This document shows, piece by piece, positions 1-12,900 of a DNA stretch of 64,000 bases. The DNA is from Phoronis australis (taxonomy: Eukaryota; Phoronida; Phoronidae). The DNA lies in the NCBI GenBank assembly GCA_002633005.1, contig NMRA01000200.1, forward strand, positions 592,527 through 656,526, read 5' to 3'. The notes beneath the pieces are model-generated. The model searched no databases, was not told where the DNA came from, and worked only from the letters and a program-made list of their open reading frames with translations. The translations under genes were made by a program, and so were the position numbers. The number at the start of each line of letters is the position of its first letter. The stretch's first letter is position 1.

Positions 1-682
1 TTTAATTGAAACTGAGGCTGACACAAAAAATTGCCACTGGTGGGGCCAGTCATCAGATATTTTAGAAGGAAAATTTCTAAGGAAGAGCTTATCAGGTAAA
101 CTTGGCCCAGCTATGAAAATTTAACCTCAAGAGTTTTTCAGCCTAGTATATGATATAATTCAATGAGTAAAAAGTCACGAAAACTACAATATTTTTGAAA
201 AAAAAATGGTACAAGGTGTAAGCTATGTGTTAGTTTTGGAAGATGAAAATAGAAGTTTTTTGGACAATGAATCTTTTTGTAAAAAAAATTTGTTTAAAGT
301 TATGAAATTTGAAACGCTCGGTTTAGGCCGCCAACTTCAAGTACCAAGATTTGGTTGCCACAGTGTAGTTAAACTGGCAAATAGTGACGAGACAATTTCC
401 AACATGTAAAAAATAAAATTGCCACTAGGGGGCAGAGCAGCAGGTGGAGCCATCCAAAAAATATCACCATTCATTGCCTACTTCACACAAACACATTCAT
501 ATTTCACAGCCATCACGGAAATATGCACCGCATAAAAATACAAATTTCAAGAAACTTTTAACTTAAAAGTTGTGTTTTGGTGGGGTGTAAAAATCACGAT
601 AGTTTTATGACCCCTTCTAACTGGTGCTACAACAAAGTCTTAACTTCAGAGCATCAGTTGCTTGTGAGTAAAGCTTGCTCAC
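1..682. other. 3' intron of agrin, window edge
   Basis: No coding sequence recognised on either strand. The remaining LG3 exons must lie at lower coordinates outside the window. Confidence 0.7.
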
Positions 683-922
683 CTAGTGATGTGCACTTTA
701 TGCCACTTGCCATCATTGACACGTACACCAGAACGTAGTATATGTAGATTGGCGGCTGACTGCATGCCCAAATTGTAGGACAACTCCAGTCGACCACCTA
801 CAACAGCCAAAGTCAAGTAGTCACCCGAGACGGAGTTGGACTTGTGTATTATTAACAGTAGGCCATTCTGGGATGATGTCTTGAAGCGCAGGCTTATATC
901 ATTCCTTGTTTCACTGTTCTTT
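683..922 (-). CDS. AGRN: Agrin exon 29: LG3, middle (last exon in window)
   Basis: 240 nt, phase 2-2. [57 protein letters not shown], then [13 protein letters not shown]3 of vertebrate agrin is the dystroglycan/LRP4-binding, MuSK-activating domain and carries the z splice site. That site would lie 3' of this exon, outside the window, so neural isoforms cannot be judged. Donor CTAG|GTGAGCA. Confidence 0.92.
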
Positions 923-3900
923 CTAAAAGAGAGGAACAAAAGAAATGAGAAGGCAAAAATTAAATAATTTGAAAAGTAGAATCTATGGAGAATCCTTAAT
1001 AAGGACTGAGTAAACACATTAAGGAAGCTGACAAAGATCAACTTCTGTTGCACAGTACTTGAGTACCAGGTAGGAGCCAGCTGTATTACCAGATGTTCAC
1101 AGTTATATAGCTGACATAAGAGCTCACCTTTGAATGCCAAGGTTATTGTATTACAACCATATAGAACCATCAAACTTAACATACTCATAGTTATATAGCT
1201 GACACACGAGCTCACCTCTGAATGCCTAGGTTACTGTATTCCAACCATGTAGAACCATCGAACTTAACATACTCATAGTTATATAGCTGACACACGAGCT
1301 CACCTTTGAATGCCAAGGTTACTGTATTCCAACCATGTAGAACCATCGAACTTAACATACTCATAGTTATATAGCTGACACACGAGCTCACCTTTGAATG
1401 CCAAGGTTACTGTATTCCAACCATGTAGAACCATCAAACTTAACATACTCATAGTTATATAACTGACATAAGAGCTCACCTCTGTATGCCTAGGTTACTG
1501 TATTCCAACCATGTAGAACCATCAAACTTGATAGGACTGTTGCCATCAACGCCATCAGAAACTAAAAGAGTAACAAGATGGCGGTCACCATGTTCAGTTT
1601 GAAAAGCAAATTACATGAAAATGTAACAATTCTATTTACTCAACTTTCTTTAGCAGGTCGCCCACAACTCTGTGACACTAAATGCGATAACTACCTGTGA
1701 TTATTATCATTCCCGATGACTATAAAGGCTGTTCATAAATCAGTTATTTAACAGTATGATAACTTACTCAGGTCACAATGCATTCCACTAAACCCATCAG
1801 TACACCTGCAATCATATTTATCCAACATTGGAACACATAGACCACCATTTGAGCAGGAACTCTTTGAACATGGTTCGCCTCTGTACGTCTCTACTTTGGC
1901 CAAGCCAGTGGCACCATCTCTTAGATCTTCTATCCATTTTCCATTGATGTAAAACTGAAGCGAAAAGAAACCAGATTGCTGAGATTTCCACACAATTCAA
2001 CTCTTGAACAATTATTGTTTGTTGATGATGTCCAAATATGTTACCATACTTATGAGGATTGTCAAGCCTTTTTGCTATGGAAGAAAACAGGAAAATATCT
2101 ATGAATTAAACTAAAGAAGTACAAAAGTCTAGGAGTTCCTATGTGAGTCAGTGGTGAGAGAGTGCTGAGGTATGGACCAAAACATTGGGAATTCAATCCC
2201 TGCAGGTTGTTGTAATATAGTTATATCCTTGAGCACTGCACTTAACCTACACCAATAATCGGGTGAATAAATGGGTAACAGTTGGGGGAGTAACTTATTG
2301 TGCTGGACTAGCATTACGTCCAGTGGGAGTTGAGAAACTATCTCTGAGTCGGAGCTAACAGTTACACCAACCATTTACGTAACATATTTACAACAAGCAG
2401 ATTTACCCGCTGAATAGCACCATGAAATCCTGTAGTAATGGCAGTGCCAGAGGGAGCTGACGTGTAACTTCTAAGGCCACCAATATAAAGAGGTAGACCA
2501 GCGTTCAGTTCACGTGTTGAGCCCTGAAAGTTATTTAGCATTGAAAAATGAAGAAAGAATTACTAAATTAATCTAATTTAGTTTAAAACACTGTCACAGT
2601 CATCAAAAATTAAAAAGATCCAATATGACAATTGGTCGTAATTTGGCAATACCTTTTACACAACAAGTGTAAGTCAACAGCTGCAGTTTTTTGTCATTTA
2701 ACACACTCAGGCACATTGAATATGACACAGTCAGCACATTACTTTTCATAATGCTCATGTCAACATGGCTGTCTGAACTCAATACCATGACAACATATGG
2801 TAAATAGTGTCAATTCAGTCAGGCTTAATCTAAAAATATGAAGACAAAATACACATATTATAGTCCACATTAAGGGAAAACTTTCCATCAACATTTCCAT
2901 CAGGCTTTAAAATTATTAGTCAACTCTTCCTGCCAGCGTACATTTCATACGCCTAGTTTGAAAATGTTAATATTTATTGGCAATCCTTCGTATAAATGTC
3001 TGAGCTGACAACACACACTGTGATGTCCTAAAACCAAACAAGAGAATAAACCTGACTGACCTTGGACTCTCCAAGAACAATAATACCATCCAAGTCCAAG
3101 GATCCTTCCTTGCTAGCACGCTTCACTATTACTTTATGCCAATGATTCAACTCAATCTTTGAGGTTGACCTGATAAAATGAACAATAAATATCTCATCAC
3201 AAACTAAGTGCAGCTATAGCAAGAAGGTTTCTACAATTAGAACACTATGTAAACATACTGGTCACATCATCATCAGGATGTAAATGAACAAGCTCGTCAT
3301 GGCACTTGGACAACACATGTTCAAGGAAAATGAACATGACAGGACACACATCACATTCAAAGTTGGTAACAACACATGTTCAAGGAAATGAACATGATAA
3401 CAACACTTGAACAACACATGTTATAGGAAGATCAACACGCATGGTCATAACACTTGACAAACATAATGTTCAGTGAAAATGAACAAGCCAGGTGACAACA
3501 CATTCTGGTCACAGATTACAGTATTATTTAAAAAGAGGTGAAGAGATCTTCTGTTACAGCAACTGACAGTATGAGACTTAAGAATAGAAACAAATCTTAC
3601 TTGAGCAAACAATTCATAGTCTCCATGATCTGCTCGGACACAGTCTTTTAATAGCAACAACTTGTTCAAAGCAACTGACACGTCATCTTACCTTATGTCT
3701 GCTGCTCCTGAGCCCAAGTTGTACATGAAACGCAAATAGCCGTCCACTAAGTTGAGTGCCACATAATCCCCACTTCCACTTGACCTTTGACCCTTGTAGA
3801 AGATGAGCCCTGACAATGTATACATTAGGAGCAACTTTAGAATAGCTATCACTGGCGTAGCCCCCAATTGAAACTCTCAATGTCATGTTTGTACCCTTCC

Positions 3901-6900
3901 GTTCACAGCATACTGCACTAAGGCTGCGGCTCATTTCACACCACATCCCAGGTTGCCAACAATTTTGCGTTTGTACAATCGTGTTTAGTACATCTGGGTA
4001 CACAAGAGACACTACAGAATTATGAATAGGACACCAATTAAGGAACACATTAAGAAAAGAAATACAGCAACGCAACCGTGGTGAAAAACCTGTTTTGTAG
4101 AATTCTTTGAAAACTGACGAGATTGATGAAACAAACGTCAAATGAATGTCAAATCTTTCCCAAATCCAACAATACTCATTGGGGGCCTTTAATTAGATAT
4201 TCAGTATTATGCACTCACCATCCGGTTTAGTGGCTTTAAACCAAACCTCAACAGTCAGTTTTTTGCCAATCTTGGCATCACTACTACGTTCAATAAATGA
4301 CTCTCCGCTGAATTCAGGCACGAACATTCCAGTGTTCAACGCTGAAACAAAGAGTGCACTAACATTACAAACATTGGATTTTAATGTAAAATCGATCACT
4401 TAAACATTGCATTTGAATGCAACTTCCCTGTCTTGGTTCATATACTAACTGTGCATAGCCTCCTTAACAGTTCCAAACACTCCAAAGGTATAGCAACTCA
4501 CATATGTCAAATTTTTTATTTGAATTCATTAATTCTAGCAAGTGTTTTACTTTCCTTGTTGTTTAGTATTGGTATAACATTGTCACCTCGTTTCCTACTT
4601 TATCTAAAGGACAAATATTCTACTGCTACATTTAGTATTCTGTCCTCGTACGTGCACACGTCGCATCATTTCATTCTTTTTTCTCTTTAAAATGTTTGCA
4701 AGTCCATTATTATTAATTCATAGTGTTTGTGCATTGCACACAGGTCAGTGTAACTACTACAACTACTATTAGGATGGCTAGCTATCAAGCAAACCACTAT
4801 ATAAGTACCAGTTACCCACAGGTGTTGTACTACTGGCTTTACCTGTCTCACAGTTGTGGTCTTGGTATCCCGGGGGGCACTTGCATGTGTACGTGCCATC
4901 TTCATTGTCAGCACAACTACCACCATTCTGACATGGTGCAGACAAACAGCCGGACAGTCCACTCCTGCACCTGGTTCCTACAGAGAGTTACTACCATTTT
5001 AATTTATGTGGAAATTGTAGAAATCCCAACACTTCTCCTTTATCAGCAGAACACTGGTGAATGTCCTCTAGTTCCGAAAGTGTACTTTGTTCATGGTTAC
5101 CCAATTCTTACTAACAGTATATAATCGAGTAGTTTTTCTATAGGCATGCAGAGACAAAAAGGTACAAATGCATTCAACACACTTTTAATGTCTATGAGGT
5201 GGATTAAAAAGTAAATCTTTGCATAAGGCAAATGATGATGTAAGTCAGTGGCTCATTTTGGTATCTCCAACTCCTGTAAGACAGACAAAAGTAGACTACA
5301 CACATCAATCACATGTTCTCCATTTAAGGGACGTAAAAACAAAACTGAGGATTTGGGGTTAAATCGCAACCAAAACAGTAATTCACATAAGACCTATTCA
5401 TGACTGGGATTAACTAATCTTACCTAAGTTAGAACTGGTTACAATATCCTCTGAACTGGGTTGTAGACCGTATGTCTTGGCAAATGAACTACCTCTCAAT
5501 GTAAAAGCTTTAATACAGCCTTCAAAGCCTTTACTGGTGCCAGCATGTTTGTAGGCACTGGAACAACATTAGTACACTTGAGAGTAAAAGACTTAAAGGT
5601 TGATGAGGACTGGCGTATTCTGCACTATGCCATCTCAGGGCTAGCTCAACCACTTAAAAGTATGAGAATGGCAAAATCAAAAAAAATTGTTAATTGAATT
5701 TTGAAAACAATCAAAACTACTAAATCTTGTATAAACCACGTTTTGACATAAACCGCATTATGATCCTATCATTCGTTTTAATTGATATTGGTTGCAATTA
5801 CAAAGTGCCGGCAATTCATGACAGCCATACTAGCTGGTGACTAAAACTACACCACCATGACAAGCAATAATGGACCAGACAGTTCTTAGCAAGGCTAGAA
5901 ATCATTTTTAATCTTAGTAAGGAACATGACGAGGCCTACATAAAAAACTTTGAAGTTCGTTTTTGACAAACGGAGAAGATTTATTGTTCCTTTGACTACA
6001 GTAATTGACACACATACCCAGGAACATTTTAACAATACACAACACGAAAATTGAATCAAAATGTTGGTTAACAGACTTAGCATTGGTATTCTTCTTTATT
6101 CCCAAACATGACAACACTCTTCAATCAAAAGTTTGCTGCACCTCACAAGAGACTAACAACAACCAAACGTTACCACTAGATGTCAAAACTTACAATTTTG
6201 AGAGAGCGTCCACATTTCCAAGAAAGATATCTGCTCCATGAAGGTTGAGTTCTCTTGCACTTGGTTTACTTGAACCACTGATTTCTGGTTGACCACCCAC
6301 CATTAACACTCCATCCCGTTCTTGTCGCTTAGCAACTACGTGTGTAAACACTCCTAGTGTAATGCGAGACGGGCTTCGAATGATGTTGACACCACTACCC
6401 AGATTATACCTAAATGGATTTGCAGTGTATTCTAGCCTCTGTCAACTTACCATTGGTACAAGAATTTAAGGACAGGTTACAGAACCAAAAACAAAAATAT
6501 ATGAGATATATGGCCGCTACAACCACAGGTCATCCTGAAAGTTACTCCTGAGGAAACCAGCTTCAATTCAAAATTAACATGCACAAATACTTGAGACATA
6601 ATCATGAAAACACAACTATTTGCTTTAAAATGCTTTCCTCAGAAATAGTCACATTAGAGAAGCATTGCAAACTATTCAATATGAGGAAATTCAAAGTAAA
6701 TACAGTAATTAAATTTATCAAGCTTGAAAAATCCTTACTCCAGTGAAGCTAAAAAGTACACAGCCGCATTCAAGATTGGAGAATAAAATTCAAGCTTAGT
6801 GAATATTATTCTAACTTGGTCAATATATTTCAAGCTTGGTCAATATTATTCAAGCTTGGCTAACATTATTCAATCTTGGTCAATAGTATTCAAGCTTGAT

Positions 6901-9900
6901 AAATATTATCCAAGCATTTTGGGTCTACCCAATTTAAGGTTCCACATTAAGCTTACACAACCTTGATAGTGATGTGGCAGAGCACACTTGAGTATACTGC
7001 ACAAGTTGCTGTTAGGCATGAACAGATCATGTGATATGATTTTTTAATCACAACACAAAAAAAGTTTGCCTGGTGATAGAATTCACTAAGATAGCCAACT
7101 TGAATTATGTTACTGACCAGCAACCGTATTCAAGCTTGCACAGCAATGATTACCAAGAGGTTTTCCAAGCCTGGTATTTACTATTAAACAGGCTTTTCAA
7201 TACATTTTAGGGCAAGGCTAAGTTCCTAACTTTACTCATCAGCAGTCATTTTCAAGAAAACGCAGCAACAGTTAGGAAGGGAGCAAGGAAATTCAAGTTT
7301 GGCAAAGAATATCAAGTATGATGACACACAATTACAAATTACCTCGAACAAGCTAGGTCAAATTTACATTAAGTACCCTTATGTGCCGCGATCCAGCATC
7401 TACGAGTCACTTTCAAGTCTCAAGAACTAAGCAATAATGCCTCAAATGTAGGTTGAAAGTGACTTTCAGGTGTGCCCTACAACACCAGATGGCTAATAAT
7501 ACCTGACTTTGAGCATTTGCAGTTTGGTAAACTTTAAGGAGAAAAATAACTGAAACCATTAAGGAAGGCTTACCCTCCTATCATCTATGTGACAAAAAGC
7601 AACACTTACCTAAACTCAACAAATGAGTCCACAAGAGATAATGAAATGAAGTCCTTGTTATTCAGTCCACAGTACATTAACAATCCATCTGGTTTGAGGC
7701 TCAGCAGCTCCATCTCAATTGTTAGTTGTTTTTTGGCATTAAGGTTAAAGTTCAGTTGCAAGAAAGAATTCCCAGAAAATGAAGGAGCCAAGACACCAGC
7801 ATCTGAAACAGAATTGTGCACCGTCAAATGGTCGCATTTTGGTAAAAACTCTAACTGTACGTTACTCGGCTACTAAAACTTAATATGACTCAATAGGGTG
7901 ACCCACATCTTAAAATTTTGTTTTAGAAAACATTTAGAAGAAACAAGCAGTTATGCCACTATTAAACCCAAGTGCAGCAGACCCAAATTTAAGTGAACTT
8001 TTGCAAAAATGTCGCGATTATTAGACGTTATAAAACTGTAGACACTAACCTGTGGTCATTGGAGACCGTGTTGTTTTCATGTGGGTAGGCGTTGTCTAAA
8101 AAGTAAATAAAGACTTGAGGAATACAAATATTAAATTAACATCCAACATTTTCATTTAGAAATTCATGTATCAGATATAAAAATTTGCTTTTGCTGACAA
8201 ACTGAAAATTTTTGGATCTCTGTAACATGCTTCCTCCAACTAACTCAAAATTTGAATAACTACATCAAAATTTATTGCAAAATTTATTTCAATCATAAAA
8301 CACCACGCACCCATCAATACATATACGATGTTTGGAGACTTCTGGAAGAGTTAAGACTCAGACATTTATCAGTGAGTAATACAGCTTGATAACTATTTTC
8401 AAGCAATAACTAACCCGTGCTTCTTTTTCAAAAAATTCTAGCAGTTCTGTTGTTGACATCTTGGCATGTCTTGTAGCCAACATGGTGGTCAACATGGGCT
8501 TGGCTGGAGTGCTACCAGTTACCTCAGGCTCTGGTGTAGCAGGCTCTGGAGTAGTAGGTTCTGGTGTAGCAGGTTCTGGTGTAGCAGGCTCTGGTGTAGC
8601 CTTAGAGATTCCCATGTGTTGAGTGGTGTGCATGGACAACGAGCCTGTTTCAGGAACATAAATTAGTTCTAACTTGGAGACATAATAATCCTACCACTAC
8701 TACAATAACGCCACCTGCCAGCTAAAGGTAAAACATGAATTAAGGATGGATTAAATAAAGAAACAGTAAGAACCCGGTCAGTTAAACTGTGACGAGGACA
8801 AATAACACAAAATTGTATACGTGTTGACAGACAATTGTATGTAAATATTTTCTAGTGATTTTAAATGGTATGTTTGACTTACGGGGTTTCAAATCTGCAT
8901 TAAGCATAATAATACATAATAATGTAAAATAGTGAACACTGTTCATTATCAGATATCAGCCAGGTGTGAGGAGGAATAACGAAAAAGAATCAACATTTTG
9001 CTAGTGTGCAAAATGTAATGCTTTTTGACATCACAGAAATGACAATGTCAAAGGATGTTTTGTAGTTTTATTTATTACTTTTCACATCAAAGTGCACGCA
9101 GGAAGTTTTAAATAACTATTTATTTTACCACGTCAGATAAAATATTAAACAGTGACGACTGTCTTGACCGGCCTTTAGATCGTGAAGCTCCTATAGGCAC
9201 CTCATATGCTGGAAGCTTTTTGGCGAAATATGCCTCACCCAAACAAACATCAAAGTCACATTGCTACAAGTACCTAATTTACACTTAGGAGGCTGTCGAT
9301 GTCATTAATTCCCTCCAACTCGAACAAATACTCCTGTGATCAAACTTTTTCTTCGAGCACTCCTTCGTTCACTTGCCCAAATCAACAACTGGCCATTTTT
9401 AACACTGCATGTGCTCCTATTTTTACCACGCCAACCAGAGCCCACGCAGTGTTAAAAATGGCCAGTTGCCGATCTGGGAAACTGAACGCAGGAGTGCTTG
9501 AAGAAAAAGTTTGATCACGGGATTATTTGTTCGAGTTGGAAGGAATTAATGACATCGACAGCCTCCTAAGGTGTCCCTCTATGTATAAATTAGGTACTTA
9601 TAGCAATGTGACTTTGATGTTTTAATCAGTGTGAGGCATAATTTGCAGAAAAGCTTCCGACGTTTGAAGCGACTATAGGAGCTTCACCGTCTCGAAGGCC
9701 AGTCGAGACGTGGTCACTATCTAATAACAGATAAGTATGTAGTTTATGGCAATTAATACTGGCTCACAAAATATAATACACTCTTGGGGGCACGGGTGGG
9801 AAGGGGGGTAGGGAAACCACAATACAAGTCGATATATGCGGCTATCAACGATGAATACATAAAGCAGGGTTTAGACAACAGTGAAGTGTGCAATTAGGAA

Positions 9901-12900
9901 AACCTCTTGTAGACAGCACAGAAAGTATGATTAGACAAGGGATCACTTAACCATTTTGGCATTTAGGGACCACTTAACCATTTTGTCACTTTGAAAACAA
10001 TCATAAACGTGCACTCAAAAATTTGATTTTCTAAAAAAAAACAATTGCACATGCACCCTCGAGAGGGTATTTTTTACACAGTATAAGGAAAAGTGTACGC
10101 ACAATTCATGAGGTAGCCACAAAAACATTCTTCTATCAGTACACACATAAGGAATGTCAAAATGAATGCCTCATGCATGGCAGAGCACTACCATTGGTAG
10201 AATGTGATACAGAGCATTGTGGTGGCAATACATGCAAACTGTCAAACCAAACTAGCAAGGCACTTTACAGTAACATGCATTACACTCAGACAAAGCTTCA
10301 AACCATTTAAAGACCTAGCAAGTGTGCAACGGGAAGTGAGCTTAGCTACGACTATTGATTGGGTGTGGCTATGTGAGTTTTACAAAATGTTTGATGTGCT
10401 CAAAGTGTAAAAGTTTGATGTGCTCAAAGTGTAAATGTTTGGTGTGCTCGAAGAGTAAATGATTGGAGTGCTCGAAGTGTAAATGTTTGGTGTGCTCGAA
10501 GTGTAAAAATGTTTGGCGTGCTTTAAGATTTCCTTACAAGACAAAGACATGGAGGCTCTCAGGAAGCAATAGCTCTGAACACAAAAGACAATTAACTGCC
10601 CATAAATGTAACACTAAATTTGTTCCAAAAGATAAGACAGAGTCATCTGTATCAGTGTTCCACACAAAAAGGTAATGAATGCATTAAAGTTCAGAATGAC
10701 CGTGTGACGTTAAGCAGTTTATTGTCATACCTCTACATGGACCATCTGACACAAAGCGGATATCCTGCTGCAGTCTACAGGCAAACTGCTCGATATCACA
10801 CCTGGACTTGTAGGTTTTGCCATTAGAAGCGCACACAGCTGTAGCCGTCTGAGAGGCGCTACATTTCATATTACATATACACCTAGCCTGTCCACCTTCT
10901 TCCATACATGTGGCCCCATGGAGGCAGGTTTGTTGAGAACAACTGGCAGGTAACTGGCTACCTAGAGAGGATATACAAGACTGACTACAACTAGAGTACA
11001 GGTAAGGGTGAGGCTACTACATGGAGGTGGGGTGCATTCACACCTAGACTGTGCTACAGTTGTCACTCAGAGAATCAAACATGCAACAGGCAAGTTAATA
11101 GTAGCTTGAAGCAGGTCTGGTTCCACAAATCAAACACTGTTGAATTAGGTGAGACAGCTATAGAATGGGCGCAGGCTTCAAAATGAACTTACTTGATATG
11201 CAACCCCCCGGGCCAACAATACCATCATCACACCGATCACACTTATGACCCTTTATACCAGTCCGACACATACACATGCCAGTCTCCTGTTCACAGTCGT
11301 CTCTCTCTGAACCATAGATGTTGCACTTGCAGGCTGCAGAAAACAACAGGAGCAATATAAACAACAAATACGAGATGCAACATGCATGTTGTGCTGTATG
11401 AACATGTACATGGTGCTGTATGAACAACACATACGTGGTGTTATTTGAACAACATACATATACATAATGCTATATATGAACAACATGAACAAGGTGCTAT
11501 ATGAACATGTGCGTGGTGCTATATGAACATCATGCATGCAATGCTCAATGAACAACATGTACATGGTGCAATATCAACAGCATATATGTGGTGATTTTTG
11601 AACATTGCATATGAGGTAAGCATGAAGCACAGATGGAAATTAAAAAAGTAACATCATTTTTAGGTTGACTTGCATGGTTTTTCTCAAACAGCAATAATCA
11701 GTTTATCAATGACGGTTACTGATTCTTGAAAAATGTAAGACCTGGAGCGAGACTTTATTTTTAGTAAATGTCCTGCATTGCTACCACCCTGAAGTGCCTG
11801 TATCCCTGTATGAGCAAGACTACTTACCAAAAGATCTAGTATTACCATCCTGAACCCCATGAATCACTGTACGATTAACACTACTAACCTAAACATAAAG
11901 TATTACCATCCTGAAGCCCATGCATGCCTGCATGATTAAGACTGCTCGGTGCTTATCTAAACAACTAGTGTAACCATCCTAAGGCCCATGTATCCCTGTT
12001 TGAACAAGTTAGACTACTTACCTAAACATCCAGAGTTACCATCCTTGATTTTCCTCATGCCCCAATAGCCAGGTTCACAGCGGTCACAGTGACGTCCTCC
12101 AACTCCTGGCTTGCATGCACACTGATCAGTCTGTGAATTGCAACGGGCTGACAGGGAGCCCAGGGAATTGCAGTTGCAGGTACCTGCTCAAAATAACAAG
12201 TAATGCACCCCGTTTTCAGAACTGCAATATAATACATGGCCAACCATTTTGTACATTATAATAAAACTATATCAAAAACTGATTGAAATAATGTGCAAAC
12301 TCAAAATTTAACTATTAGTACTCAAACTCAAAGAAATGATGTTATCAAGACAATTTCAACTCAAAAGCAGAAAACTTAAAGGGCAAACTGTACGTATTTA
12401 TGGTATTAAGTAGCGTTAGTCAAGTGCAGCCTTGTTAACAGTTGAACGATTTCAATGTACTACTTACCATCAGTTTTTACACGTAAGCATTTTAATAACA
12501 GGTATGCATAAAAATAGAAAAATGTGAACAAAACAAGCAGTTACAGTCAACTAGAGTGCAGAATGACTTGTGGCAAGTGAAGCTCAACGCTATAGCACAA
12601 CTAATAGACAACCTTTGGCTCAACACTGGCTGGTCCTCATAGCTCAAAAGTTGTCACTACTGAAAGACAACTCATAGTTCAAAAGTGGGCACTACTCGAA
12701 GCCAAACCTCCACTCAAAAATAGCAATTTATCATGAACAATTCTTAGCCCAAACCTGGGCATTACTTCTAGACAATGCTAGGTGCAACACAGGGTACTAC
12801 ACTCCTAGACAACTCTTGACTCAACACAAGACGTAATTCAAGAACAGTCCTCGACTTGCACAACGATAACAATTAATGCTTGATTCAACACTGAGTATAA

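Larger units (their letters stand above)
1955..8414. other. Short agrin introns of the LG region
   Basis: Introns of roughly 0.25-1.2 kb between exons 18 and 27. Apart from the SINE at 2135, the repeat at 3285 and the minisatellite at 6780, I see nothing notable. The largest is 6410-7609. Confidence 0.7.
8645..10730. other. FS9-to-linker intron
   Basis: Holds the fold-back element 9150-9720, a G-rich stretch at 9785-9815 and the 24-bp minisatellite. Vertebrate agrin would encode its SEA domain in this interval; no minus-strand reading frame of 60 codons or more and no SEA-like motif is visible. Confidence 0.7.

Noticed and set aside
1120-1471. Four extra alternative LG3 exons
   Set aside because: Only the 3' exon end is copied, the acceptors lack a pyrimidine tract, and 47 nt would break the frame.
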